Assembly: GCA_937891245.1 (NCBI GenBank)
Contig: CALAGB010000396.1
Location: forward strand, 1 to 11,061
Direction: 5' to 3'
DNA length: 11,061 nt
DNA from: an uncultured Thermomicrobiales bacterium
GTDB taxonomy: Bacteria > Chloroflexota > Chloroflexia > Thermomicrobiales > Thermomicrobiaceae
Made by a program: the position numbers and the translations under genes. Positions 1 to 6,760 of the stretch are shown one piece after another. The notes under the pieces were generated by a model. The model searched no databases, was not told the DNA's origin, and was given only the letters and a program-made list of their open reading frames with translations. How positions within the stretch are numbered: position 1 is the first letter of the stretch; each line of letters begins with the position of its first letter.

Positions 1-418
1 CGGTTGTGTCTTTCCAATCCGGGGCAACAGTCAGGCGAGCAAACGCGGGGTCGGTGCGACCGGCAACGATTTCGTTTCCGAGCAATTCAAGTTCGACGAC
101 ATACGGCGTTCCGGCGAACTCCGGATGGTATTCAAAGCGGGCGCGCTCGAAATACTGCACCTTCAGCCCGCCCTGGTCGATCATCTCAGTCAGCGGATAG
201 CCGAAGATCGCGAGGCCCCCATTCGTCCGCCAAAAGGTCAGAAAATCCCCTGAAACGGTGTGGCCAGTAACCGGAAAGTAGACGGAAGAAGGCGCAGCGG
301 CAGCGTGGCCCGGTGCCACGACCGTGGCCACGAACGTCGAGAAACTGAGCAGCATCGTGACCAATGCGCGAGACGCACGAGAACGACCCAACACCTGGCG
401 CTCCAACCTCTTCCTCAC
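1..418 (-). CDS. Secreted protein with FGYP/QYFERARFE motif, 3' end beyond window
   Basis: Partial gene: 139 codons are visible and no stop is reached before the left edge. The GTG start (418-416) gives a classical signal peptide: basic VRKRLERQ...R-SR, a hydrophobic core ALVTMLLSFSTFVATVV (about residues 18-34), and an Ala-rich cleavage region GHAAAAP (37-43). The mature part begins SSVYFPVTGHTVSGDFLTFW, then NGGLAIFGYPLTEMI (66-80), VQYFERARFEYHPE (87-100), GTPYVVELELLGNE (103-116). I recognise this order of motifs from memory as a recurring module of uncharacterised Chloroflexota secreted proteins, often placed before other extracellular domains; no enzyme activity is known to me. The protein is probably exported by Sec and acts outside the cell. 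The promoter at 493-521 would start a leader of about 70 nt. The ribosome site before the GTG is weak (GGCAG), so the exact start is less sure than the frame. A TTG further upstream (about 490) is possible. Confidence 0.8.
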   Translation of the reverse strand, partial: MRKRLERQVLGRSRASRALVTMLLSFSTFVATVVAPGHAAAAPSSVYFPVTGHTVSGDFLTFWRTNGGLAIFGYPLTEMIDQGGLKVQYFERARFEYHPEFAGTPYVVELELLGNEIVAGRTDPAFARLTVAPDWKDTT

Positions 419-492
419 ACCTGCCCGGCCGCCGCTTGCGACGATCAGATACCACCAGTTTGATCGCGTGTTCTGGAAACTGTACGGACACA

Positions 493-521
493 ATAATGAC
501 TGGGCCGGTGGCCGCCGTCAA
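493..521 (-). promoter_or_regulatory. Sigma-70-like promoter of the secreted-protein gene
   Basis: On the minus strand TTGACG (521-516, five of six matches to the -35 consensus) is followed after 17 bp by CATTAT (498-493, four of six matches). Transcription would start near 486, about 70 nt before the GTG start at 418. The position relative to the signal-peptide start supports it; it is prediction only. Confidence 0.5.
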
Positions 522-609
522 GGGTGATTTTGTGACTCACAGTCTCAGGAATCTCCCAGGTTCGGCCGGCCCCATCCAACGGCACTCGTAGCGCGGAGAT
601 CGCGGCGGT

Positions 610-615
610 TATACT
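610..615 (+). promoter_or_regulatory. Possible -10 element of the TPP-enzyme operon
   Basis: TATACT matches five of six positions of the -10 consensus and lies about 100 bp before the ATG at 719. There is no recognisable -35 box at the expected distance, so this is a weak call. Confidence 0.3.
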
Positions 616-705
616 CCGAGTTGTCAAAAAGAGAGTTTTCGCGTTTCCGATGTGCGGAGCGCGCGATAGAGATGACCGGAGTTCGGAACGATGGCACCGG
701 TCGTT

Positions 706-714
706 AGGGGAGGA
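706..714 (+). promoter_or_regulatory. Ribosome binding site deciding the start at 719
   Basis: AGGGGAGGA is a strong Shine-Dalgarno sequence 4 nt before ATG 719. It rules out the in-frame upstream ATG at 650, which has no such site, and is better placed than for the second ATG at 731. Confidence 0.75.
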
Positions 715-718
715 ATTG

Positions 719-2323
719 ATGGGAGAGCGGATGAAGGGTGGCCAGGCGGCCATTCGTGCGCTCGAAAAACAGGGAGTCGACGTTGTATTCGGCATCCCCG
801 GTGTCCACACGCTTGAGATCTACGATGCGTTAGTCGATTCATCGATCAGGCATGTGCTGGCACGTCATGAGCAGGGCGCCGGATTCATGGCCGATGGCTA
901 CGCGCGAGCCTCGGGTCAGCCGGGTGTCGCGGTTATCATCACCGGCCCCGGCATTACCAACGTGATGACGGCGGTCGGTGAGGCGTATACCGATTCGTCA
1001 CCGCTGCTGGTCCTCTCGTCCAACGTCGAGCAGGCCTGGGCGGGCAAAATGCTCGGGCACCTGCACGACCTGAGCGACCAGCTCGGCGTGATGCACGCCG
1101 TCACCAAGTGGAACGCACAGGCAACGTCGGTCGAACAGGTCCCGGCGCTCATCAAAGAAGCTTTTTCGCAGATGACGAGCGGTCGCGCTCGCCCAACCCA
1201 CGTCGAAGTGCCGCTCGATGTGCTCTCCGAGTTCGGAGACGTCAACTTCTCACCGGCAGCGGGGGCACAACCGGTCGCGCCGGAGTCGAGCGACGTTGCC
1301 CGGGCCGTTGACCTGCTCAAAGGCGCTGAGCGCGTCATCATCTGGTGCGGCGGCGGAGCGGTGAGCAGCGCCGCAGGCGAAGCGATCGGCGCACTTGCCG
1401 AGCAGCTCGGTGCCCCGATCTTGACCTCGACGATGGGGAAAGGAAGCGTGCCGGACGATCATCCGATGTTGCTTGGTCGCGTCTGGGAGCCAGGAAACCC
1501 GGTCAACGAATTCCTCGAATCTGCCGACGCGGCGCTCGTCTTCGGCTCGAAGCTCGGTGCAATGGAAACCGAGTACCAGCGCATGCCGCTGCCGAAGACG
1601 CTGATTCGCGTCGACGTCGACCCCGCCGAAATCGACCGCAATTACACTCCAGCGCATTCCATCGTCGCTGACGCACGCCTGGCGGCCGAAGCGCTGCTGA
1701 GCGCGCTGAAAGACGCAGGAGTTCGCATCACCGGCACATCGACCGAAGCAGTGAGCAAGCTGAAAGCGGCGGCGCTCGACGGGAGTTGGGGATCGAAGCA
1801 GGCGCCGTATGTCGATGCCTTGCGCAACGCCATCCCGCGCGACGGCGTGCTCGTCAGCGACATGACGATGATGGGCTACGTCTGCTGCACACGCTACCCG
1901 GTCTACGAGCCGCGCACCTTCCTCTTCCCGCAAGGCTACGGCACGCTCGGCTTTTCGCTGCCGGCGGCCATCGGCGCCAAAATCGCCCGGCCCGATGCCA
2001 CGATCGTCCCAATCGTCGGTGACGGCGGCTTCCAGTACACGATGCAAGAGGTCGCCACGGCAGTACAGTTCAAGATTGGGCTGCCGATCGTCATCTTCAA
2101 CGACTCAACCTACACGGCGGTCAAATCGGCCCAGGCGAGTGAATACGACCGCCGCTTCATCGCGGTCGATCTCGTCAATCCTGACTACCTGAAGCTGGCC
2201 GACGCCTACGGCATCCCGAGCGTGCGCGCGATGTCACCCGACGCATTGACGGAAGCGATCGTCGAGGCATCGAAGCGTGACCAGCCGACGATCATCGACG
2301 TGCCGATCAGTTTCAAAAGCTAA
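719..2323 (+). CDS. Thiamine pyrophosphate enzyme, acetolactate synthase / 2-oxoacid decarboxylase family (AruI-like)
   Basis: A 534-residue protein with the three-domain layout of the acetohydroxyacid-synthase-like TPP superfamily: pyrimidine-binding domain (about 5-175), central nucleotide-fold domain (about 190-335) and pyrophosphate domain (about 360-530). The catalytic glutamate is E51 in ARHEQGAGFMADGYAR. The TPP/Mg motif is GDG at 434-436 followed 25 residues on by N461-D462 (IFNDSTY). The family acts on 2-oxoacids in the cytoplasm, by decarboxylation or carboligation. The N-terminal GIPGVHTLEIYDAL resembles, from memory, AruI-type 5-guanidino-2-oxopentanoate decarboxylases more than biosynthetic IlvB; no ilvN regulatory subunit or other branched-chain gene is beside it. 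I infer a 2-oxoacid decarboxylase of unknown substrate. Databases would likely label it acetolactate synthase large subunit. ATG 719 is chosen for its strong ribosome site. It is first in an operon with the DinB-fold gene. Confidence 0.88.
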   Translation: MGERMKGGQAAIRALEKQGVDVVFGIPGVHTLEIYDALVDSSIRHVLARHEQGAGFMADGYARASGQPGVAVIITGPGITNVMTAVGEAYTDSSPLLVLSSNVEQAWAGKMLGHLHDLSDQLGVMHAVTKWNAQATSVEQVPALIKEAFSQMTSGRARPTHVEVPLDVLSEFGDVNFSPAAGAQPVAPESSDVARAVDLLKGAERVIIWCGGGAVSSAAGEAIGALAEQLGAPILTSTMGKGSVPDDHPMLLGRVWEPGNPVNEFLESADAALVFGSKLGAMETEYQRMPLPKTLIRVDVDPAEIDRNYTPAHSIVADARLAAEALLSALKDAGVRITGTSTEAVSKLKAAALDGSWGSKQAPYVDALRNAIPRDGVLVSDMTMMGYVCCTRYPVYEPRTFLFPQGYGTLGFSLPAAIGAKIARPDATIVPIVGDGGFQYTMQEVATAVQFKIGLPIVIFNDSTYTAVKSAQASEYDRRFIAVDLVNPDYLKLADAYGIPSVRAMSPDALTEAIVEASKRDQPTIIDVPISFKS

Positions 2324-2343
2324 ACAGCGCAAGAGGAGGCCGC

Positions 2344-2865
2344 GTGAACGTTCAGTCGCTCCCGCTTATGACCTTTTACAAGGGCTGGGGTACCTACCAG
2401 AAAATGCTGGCCGAGGTGCTCACCCAGTTGAATGCCGAGCAACTGGCGCTGCCGGCCTCCTCCGATCACTGGACGGTCGGGATGATCGCCCAGCATGTCA
2501 TCGCCAATCGTGTCTGGTGGTTCCAATTCTGGATGGGCGAAGGGTCAGCGGACCTCACCCCGATCGCCCACTGGGATCCGTCCGATAAGGCATGGACACC
2601 AGTCGATGACCCGGCTACGCTGCTTGCCGGTCTCGAATCGAGTTGGCAGCTCGTCGCCGATTGCCTGGATCGCTGGACTGCCACCGATCTGGGCGAGTCG
2701 TTCCAGCCACCTTCGGTGATGAGCGAAGAGGAACGCGAGATGTACGGTGAGTTCTCCCGAGGCTGGATCATCTGGCACGTCCTCGAGCACGAGATCCATC
2801 ATGGCGGCGAAATCTCGCTCACGCTCGGGAACCATGGTATACACGGCATCTACGGGGATATGTAG
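2344..2865 (+). CDS. DinB-fold (DUF664-like) putative metal-dependent protein
   Basis: A 173-residue cytoplasmic protein of the DinB/YfiT four-helix-bundle superfamily. The expected metal-binding histidines are visible: H51 in GMIAQHVIANRVWWF and the pair H149/H153 in WHVLEHEIHHGGEISL, with H145 and H152 nearby. The C-terminal helix ending LGNHGIHG is typical of the DUF664/DinB group. Some superfamily members are thiol-dependent transferases or DNA-damage-induced proteins, but function cannot be assigned from fold alone; the name DinB here does not mean DNA polymerase IV. The GTG start has a strong ribosome site (GAGGAGG, 2333-2339) 4 nt upstream and lies 20 nt after the stop of the TPP-enzyme gene, so the two are almost certainly co-transcribed. 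Length is normal for the family. Confidence 0.85.
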   Translation: MNVQSLPLMTFYKGWGTYQKMLAEVLTQLNAEQLALPASSDHWTVGMIAQHVIANRVWWFQFWMGEGSADLTPIAHWDPSDKAWTPVDDPATLLAGLESSWQLVADCLDRWTATDLGESFQPPSVMSEEEREMYGEFSRGWIIWHVLEHEIHHGGEISLTLGNHGIHGIYGDM

Positions 2866-2871
2866 CGGCAG

Positions 2872-2900
2872 CGCGGGCACGAACTCGATTCGTGCCCGCG
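2872..2900. terminator. Hairpin between convergent genes, probable bidirectional terminator
   Basis: A perfect 12-bp stem (CGCGGGCACGAA, 2872-2883, with TTCGTGCCCGCG, 2889-2900) closes a 5-nt loop, CTCGA. It sits 6 nt after the stop of the DinB-fold gene and directly abuts the stop codon of the convergent dehydratase gene (2901-2903). No run of T follows in either direction, so it is not a textbook intrinsic terminator. It may stop RNA polymerase by itself, protect 3' ends, or help Rho. Confidence 0.7.
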
Positions 2901-3878
2901 TCAGCCTACGTCGCTCGCGCCGGCCAGCACCAATCGCAACGTCTCATAGGCCACATTTCCACCGCTGATTACCAACCCGACGCGCCGTCCAGCGACGTCG
3001 ATCTTGCCGGAGATCAACGCTGCCAACCCGACCGCTCCGGCGCCCTCGACGATCAGCCGATCATCCGCGACGAACAGCCGCATGGCGGCGGCGATCGCGG
3101 CTTCATCGACGAGTACAAGGTCATCAACCAACCGCTGGATAATGCGGAACGGCAGTTCACCGTGGGCAATGTTGCCCGAGAGGCCATCAGCCAGCGATTC
3201 GGTGCACGTGACCTCGAGGATGCGACCCGCGTCGCGCGCCGCGACCATCGCCGGAGCTGCCTCGCTTTGAACGCCGATCACCGTGATGCTCGGATTCATC
3301 GTTTTGGCCGCAATCAGGCAGCCGGACAGTAGGCCGCCGGCGCTGACCGGCACAACCAGCAGATCGAGATTGGGCGACTCCCGCAGCAACTCATAGCCGA
3401 CGGTCCCCTGGCCGGCGATCACCGCGTCATCGTACGGGCTAACCATCGGGATCTGCTCCGCCTCTGCGAGCGCATAAGCGGCATCCTCGGCCTCGTCGAA
3501 CGTCGTTCCGATGAGCCGTAAATCGGCACCCATGCGCCGCAAAGCGTCGATCTTGGCCGCGGATGCCGTCTCCGGCACGACGATCGTCGCCGCCAGCCCG
3601 GTAACCATCACCGCATAGGCGACACCCTGAGCGTGATTCCCGGCCGAGGCGGTTATCGCTGCCTTCGCGCCGGATCGCGCCAATTCGTCCATCCGGTTGA
3701 GCGCGCCGCGAATCTTGAATGAGCCCATCCGCTGCAAGTTTTCCGGCTTGAGCACAATCTCCGCACCGAAGCGCTCGGACAACGCAGCGGATCGCCGCGC
3801 GGTCGTGTTCCAGAGATGCGGCCGCAGCAACGCCTCGGCCCGCACGATATCCTGCAACTCCGGCGCTCGTTCGAGCAT
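2901..3878 (-). CDS. Threonine/serine dehydratase-family PLP enzyme (short, no ACT domain)
   Basis: A 325-residue fold-type II pyridoxal-phosphate enzyme. The Schiff-base lysine is K55 in MGSFKIRGALNRM. Other family marks are SAGNHAQGVAYA (78-89), the phosphate-binding glycine loop SAGGLLSG (179-186), EGAGAVGLAAL (278-288) and SGGN (305-308). The family deaminates L-threonine to 2-oxobutanoate or L-serine to pyruvate; close relatives are serine racemase and threo-3-hydroxyaspartate ammonia-lyase, which sequence alone does not exclude. There is no C-terminal ACT or regulatory domain, so feedback inhibition by isoleucine is unlikely and a catabolic or degradative role fits better than biosynthetic IlvA. 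ATG 3878 is preferred because AGGGGGA (3885-3891) lies 6 nt upstream; GTG 3884 would be too close to that site. The gene begins 28 nt beyond the palindrome that follows rho. Confidence 0.9.
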   Translation of the reverse strand: MLERAPELQDIVRAEALLRPHLWNTTARRSAALSERFGAEIVLKPENLQRMGSFKIRGALNRMDELARSGAKAAITASAGNHAQGVAYAVMVTGLAATIVVPETASAAKIDALRRMGADLRLIGTTFDEAEDAAYALAEAEQIPMVSPYDDAVIAGQGTVGYELLRESPNLDLLVVPVSAGGLLSGCLIAAKTMNPSITVIGVQSEAAPAMVAARDAGRILEVTCTESLADGLSGNIAHGELPFRIIQRLVDDLVLVDEAAIAAAMRLFVADDRLIVEGAGAVGLAALISGKIDVAGRRVGLVISGGNVAYETLRLVLAGASDVG

Positions 3879-3898
3879 CTCCACTCCCCCTGCTTCTT

Positions 3899-3940
3899 AA
3901 GACAAGACAACGCGGGACCAGATATCTGGTCCCGCGTTGT
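3899..3940 (-). terminator. Intrinsic terminator after rho
   Basis: A perfect 34-bp palindrome (3907-3940) gives 17-nt arms, ACAACGCGGGACCAGAT and its complement; the RNA would form a stem of about 15 bp with a small loop. On the minus strand it is followed by the T-rich CTTGTCTT (3906-3899). It begins 26 nt after the rho stop codon. Rho-independent termination is the simplest reading. On the plus strand the same palindrome is followed by TTCC only. Confidence 0.82.
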
Positions 3941-3966
3941 TTCCATCCAACCTGGGTTGTTGATCG

Positions 3967-5220
3967 CTAGACGTCTTTGCTGAGCGTGGCCAGGAATTCG
4001 GCGTTGCTCTGCGTCTTCGAAAGTCGACCGAGAACAAGCTCGGTTCCCTCAGTACCGCCAAGCATCGAGACCATCCGGCGCATCGTCCAGACCTGACGCA
4101 GCGTCTGATCGTCGAGGAGCAGTTCCTCACGACGCGTGCCGGAACGCTGCACGTCGATCGCCGGGTAGATCCGGCGCTCGGCCAGCTTGCGATCGAGGTG
4201 GAGTTCCATGTTACCAGTGCCCTTGAACTCCTCGTAGATCACATCGTCCATCCGCGAGCCGGTGTCGATCAAACAGGTCGCGACCACGGTCAGGCTACCG
4301 CCGCCTTCAATGTTACGAGCCGCACCGAAGAAGCGCTTCGGCGGGTACAGAGCGACCGGGTCGATACCACCGGAGAGCGTACGACCGCTCGGCGGAACCG
4401 CCAGGTTGTACGCGCGTGCCAGACGCGTGATCGAGTCGAGCAGGATCACCACGTCGCGTCCGCACTCGACGAGTCGCTTCGCCCGCTCCAGAGCCATCTC
4501 GGCCACTTTGGTGTGGTCCTCGACCGGCTCATCGAAGGTCGAGCTGACGACCTCGCCGTCGACCGAGCGACGCATATCGGTCACTTCCTCCGGTCGCTCA
4601 CCGATCAGGCAGACCATCAAATGCACGTTCTCGTAATTGCTGGTGATGCCGTTGGCGATCGCCTTGAGCAACAGCGTCTTGCCGGCTTTCGGCGGAGAGA
4701 CGATCAGACCACGCTGACCACGACCGATCGGCGCCACCAGGTTTACGAGACGGGTTGAAAGAATGTGTGGCTGTGTCTCGAGATCGATCAGTTCAAGAGG
4801 GAAAATCGGGGTGAGTGAATCGAAGTTCGGCCTACGTCGCGCGGTTTCCGGGTCCATGCCATTGACCGCTTCGACGCGTAGGAGGCTGAAGTACTTCTCG
4901 CTGTCCTTCGGCGGTCGTACGTGGCCGGAGATCCAATCGCCGGTGCGGAGGCCGAAGCGGCGGATCTGCGACTGCGAGACGTAAATGTCGTTCGCCCCCG
5001 GCAGGTAACGTTCGCCGCGCAAGAAGCCGTAGCCGTCGTCGATGATGTCGAGAACGCCCTGACCGAAGATATTCCCCTGTTGCTCGGTTTGTGCCTGAAG
5101 AACGCGGCTGATGAGATCGTGCTTCTTCATCCGGCTGTACCCGTTGACTTCAAGATCTTTGGCCAGGTCTTGCAGTTCGGGTAAGGTTTTGGTTTCAAGC
5201 TCGCTGATTGTGACTGTCAT
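3967..5220 (-). CDS. rho: Transcription termination factor Rho
   Basis: A 417-residue hexameric RNA-dependent ATPase/helicase that binds C-rich RNA and ends transcription. The N-terminal helical Rho_N region (MTVTISELETKTLPELQDLA...) is followed by the cold-shock-like RNA-binding domain (about 49-120), with GYGFLRG (63-69) and DIYVSQSQIRRFGLRTGD. The ATPase core has Walker A SPPKAGKT (175-182), GERPEEVTDM (207-216), Walker B DVVILLDSITRLARAYN (256-272), the RNA-contacting loop PPSGRTLSGGID (276-287) and the conserved RRIYPAIDVQRSGTRREELL near 349-368. Length matches the standard family without the large acidic insert of some Actinobacteria. ATG 5220 follows AGAGGA at good spacing and gives the usual MTVTISELE start; GTG 5238 is an alternative that adds GKRKR. 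It has its own promoter after glpX, a leader of about 500 nt and an intrinsic terminator. Confidence 0.97.
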   Translation of the reverse strand: MTVTISELETKTLPELQDLAKDLEVNGYSRMKKHDLISRVLQAQTEQQGNIFGQGVLDIIDDGYGFLRGERYLPGANDIYVSQSQIRRFGLRTGDWISGHVRPPKDSEKYFSLLRVEAVNGMDPETARRRPNFDSLTPIFPLELIDLETQPHILSTRLVNLVAPIGRGQRGLIVSPPKAGKTLLLKAIANGITSNYENVHLMVCLIGERPEEVTDMRRSVDGEVVSSTFDEPVEDHTKVAEMALERAKRLVECGRDVVILLDSITRLARAYNLAVPPSGRTLSGGIDPVALYPPKRFFGAARNIEGGGSLTVVATCLIDTGSRMDDVIYEEFKGTGNMELHLDRKLAERRIYPAIDVQRSGTRREELLLDDQTLRQVWTMRRMVSMLGGTEGTELVLGRLSKTQSNAEFLATLSKDV

Positions 5221-5718
5221 CCTCTTCCTCTTCCCCACTCAGGTCCGGCGCAAAGGCAGACTGGAGCTGAGGAGTGTTTGGTTACAATTTGTTGTCGTTG
5301 GCATTTCATTGCTCTTCGTCGATACATTGGTGTGGCTGATCCCGGAGGTGTTGAGATTGATGTGTGCTCGTCGAATCAGCAGTGCAGCTAAGGGTCCCGT
5401 GCGCGTGTCCCGCACGGACGGCCACGCCAACATGCAAGAAACGAGCATGCCGGTGGTCCCGCGCCCGTCGCCAGTCGCCAGACGATTGCCCGTCCGACCA
5501 CGTTACAACTGCCTCTCATTGCCCAATGATAGTCAATCCTGAAGGGTCTCCCAGCACTCGCCACAAACCGGCGCGCGCGGCGGGCGTGAAATGGCGCTGG
5601 TGGTTCGTTCTAGACGCAATTCGTGCAGCAAAAATACCAGGACATGGTGCCGCACTCAAGTCAGACCGATTTGGAATCGCCAGCGGCAAAACGGGGTTGC
5701 GGTGCCGTGGTTGGCACC
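5221..5718 (-). promoter_or_regulatory. Long 5' leader of rho, possible autoregulatory region
   Basis: About 500 nt without a recognisable gene separates the inferred transcription start (near 5718) from the rho ATG. On the minus strand, 5261-5370 is C-rich and G-poor (by hand count about 36 C to 17 G) and has many pyrimidine-C steps, like a Rho utilisation site. Upstream of it are a 7-bp hairpin (5397-5417, CCGTGCG with CGCACGG, 7-nt loop) and a 5-bp one (5431-5449). rho is known to be autoregulated by termination in its leader in Escherichia coli; the same is inferred here. Short open frames in the leader (5239-5448 and 5516-5746) lack ribosome sites and resemble no known protein. Confidence 0.5.
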
Positions 5719-5720
5719 GC
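5699..5720 (-). promoter_or_regulatory. 8-bp hairpin at the 5' end of the rho transcript
   Basis: GCGGTGCC and GGCACCGC pair perfectly around a 6-nt loop. The hairpin begins 4 nt after the -10 box at 5725-5730, so it would lie at the very 5' end of rho mRNA. For transcripts coming from glpX it lies 25 nt after the stop codon and is followed by AACCCCGTTTT, so it could instead act as a weak terminator of glpX. Confidence 0.5.
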
Positions 5721-5724
5721 CCGC

Positions 5725-5753
5725 AGTATAACATCCGCCGGAACACTAGTCAA
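5725..5753 (-). promoter_or_regulatory. Sigma-70-like promoter of rho
   Basis: TTGACT (5753-5748), a spacer of exactly 17 bp, and TATACT (5730-5725): each box matches five of six consensus positions. The -35 box overlaps the end of glpX; the TAG stop codon (5748-5746) shares its last T. This is the best promoter in the window and points at rho. Confidence 0.72.
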
Positions 5754-6732
5754 ATGGAACAGCCGCGAATTCTTTCAGTTTTCGGAGCCGGTGCGTCGCC
5801 AGCACCCGTCGTACCGTTCCTGATCGTGAACGCATCACCAGCGACTCGGTTGTCGCGCCATCCGCCGTGTAATGCACCCCTTGCAACAGCTCACCATCCG
5901 TGATGCCGGTCGCCGCGAAAAAGACATTGTCCGACCTGACGAGATCATCCTCCGTCAAGACCTTATCCAGGTCAAGCCCTGCCTGAATTGCCAGGTCGCG
6001 CTCGGTATCGTTGCGCGGCCAGAGCGTGCACTGAATGGTCCCGCCGATACACTTGATCGCCGTGGCCGAAATCACGCCTTCCGGCGAACCGCCGATCCCC
6101 ATCAGCACATCGACGCCCGTATTCGGCGAGGCGGCCAGCAACGATCCGGCGACATCACCATCCGTGATCATTTTGATACGCGCTCCGACCGACCGAATCT
6201 GCTCGATCAGTTCGGCGTGGCGCGGCCGGTCGAGCAGCACGACCGTAACATCCTGCACCCGCATCTTCTTGACCTCGGCGATGCGGCCCAGGTTCTCTTC
6301 GACAGACGCACGAATATCTACCACCCCGGCCGCTTCCGGCCCGACCGCGATCTTGTTCATGTAGACGATGTGCGGCGGGTAATACATCGATCCGCGCTCA
6401 CCGACCGCCACGACCGACAGCGAATTCGGCATTCCTTTCGAACAGAGCGTCGTGCCGTCGATCGGGTCAACCGCGATATCGACCTCCGGCTCTTCCCCGG
6501 TTCCGACTTCCTCGCCGATGTAGAGCATCGGCGCCTCGTCCTTCTCACCCTCGCCGATCACGACGATCCCGCTCATGTGAACCGTGGCCATCATCGTACG
6601 CATACCGTTCACGGCGCCCTGGTCGGCCGCGTTCTTGTCGCCCCGACCCATGAACGGCGCCGCACCGAGCGCCGCCGCCTCGGTCGTACGAACCAGTTCC
6701 AATGCCAGGTTGCGGTCAATCGTAATGCTCAC
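5746..6732 (-). CDS. glpX: Class II fructose-1,6-bisphosphatase GlpX
   Basis: A 328-residue cytoplasmic phosphatase that converts fructose 1,6-bisphosphate to fructose 6-phosphate in gluconeogenesis; some homologues also act on sedoheptulose 1,7-bisphosphate. It belongs to the lithium-sensitive phosphatase superfamily. Visible motifs: GRGDKNAADQ (30-38), GEGEKDEAPML (60-70), the metal-binding DPIDGTT (89-95), TDGDVAG (190-196) and IGGSPEG (213-219). Length is normal and no part is missing. GTG 6732 is chosen because AAGGAGG (6739-6745) lies 6 nt upstream; starting at the ATG codons at 6756 or 6750 would bury this ribosome site in the coding sequence. It begins 28 nt after the dinG stop and so is probably co-transcribed with dinG. 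Its stop codon overlaps the rho promoter. Confidence 0.95.
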   Translation of the reverse strand: MSITIDRNLALELVRTTEAAALGAAPFMGRGDKNAADQGAVNGMRTMMATVHMSGIVVIGEGEKDEAPMLYIGEEVGTGEEPEVDIAVDPIDGTTLCSKGMPNSLSVVAVGERGSMYYPPHIVYMNKIAVGPEAAGVVDIRASVEENLGRIAEVKKMRVQDVTVVLLDRPRHAELIEQIRSVGARIKMITDGDVAGSLLAASPNTGVDVLMGIGGSPEGVISATAIKCIGGTIQCTLWPRNDTERDLAIQAGLDLDKVLTEDDLVRSDNVFFAATGITDGELLQGVHYTADGATTESLVMRSRSGTVRRVLATHRLRKLKEFAAVPFD

Positions 6733-6738
6733 GCCTTG

Positions 6739-6745
6739 CCTCCTT
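6739..6745 (-). promoter_or_regulatory. Ribosome binding site of glpX
   Basis: AAGGAGG, a full-strength Shine-Dalgarno sequence, 6 nt before GTG 6732. It decides the start against two in-frame ATG codons upstream. Confidence 0.8.
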
Positions 6746-6760
6746 GCCATCGACATGCGC

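Larger units (their letters stand above)
419..718. other. Divergent intergenic region
   Basis: About 300 bp between two divergent genes. It holds the minus-strand promoter at 493-521 and a plus-strand TATACT at 610-615 that could be a -10 element for the TPP-enzyme operon, although I find no good -35 seventeen bases upstream of it. A second candidate, TTGTCA at 621-626, lacks a matching -10. The open frames that cross this region have no ribosome site and no recognisable protein, so I see no gene here. Confidence 0.5.

Noticed and set aside
186..521. 111-codon minus-strand open frame at the left edge
   Set aside because: It overlaps, in another frame, the signal-peptide protein with recognisable motifs; its own protein is Arg/Cys-rich and matches nothing.
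650..718. Upstream ATG extension of the TPP enzyme (23 extra residues)
   Set aside because: The extension is Arg/Asp-rich, does not resemble the family N-terminus, lacks a ribosome site and would place the strong AGGGGAGGA inside the gene.
1250..2047. 265-codon open frame on the minus strand opposite the TPP-enzyme gene
   Set aside because: Composition is Arg/Asp/Val-rich as expected for the antisense of a GC-rich gene, there is no recognisable domain, and the opposite frame is a clear enzyme.
5239..5448. 69-codon open frame ending just before rho, considered as a leader peptide
   Set aside because: No ribosome site before its ATG, no regulatory codon run, and composition typical of chance. 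Kept only as part of the leader.
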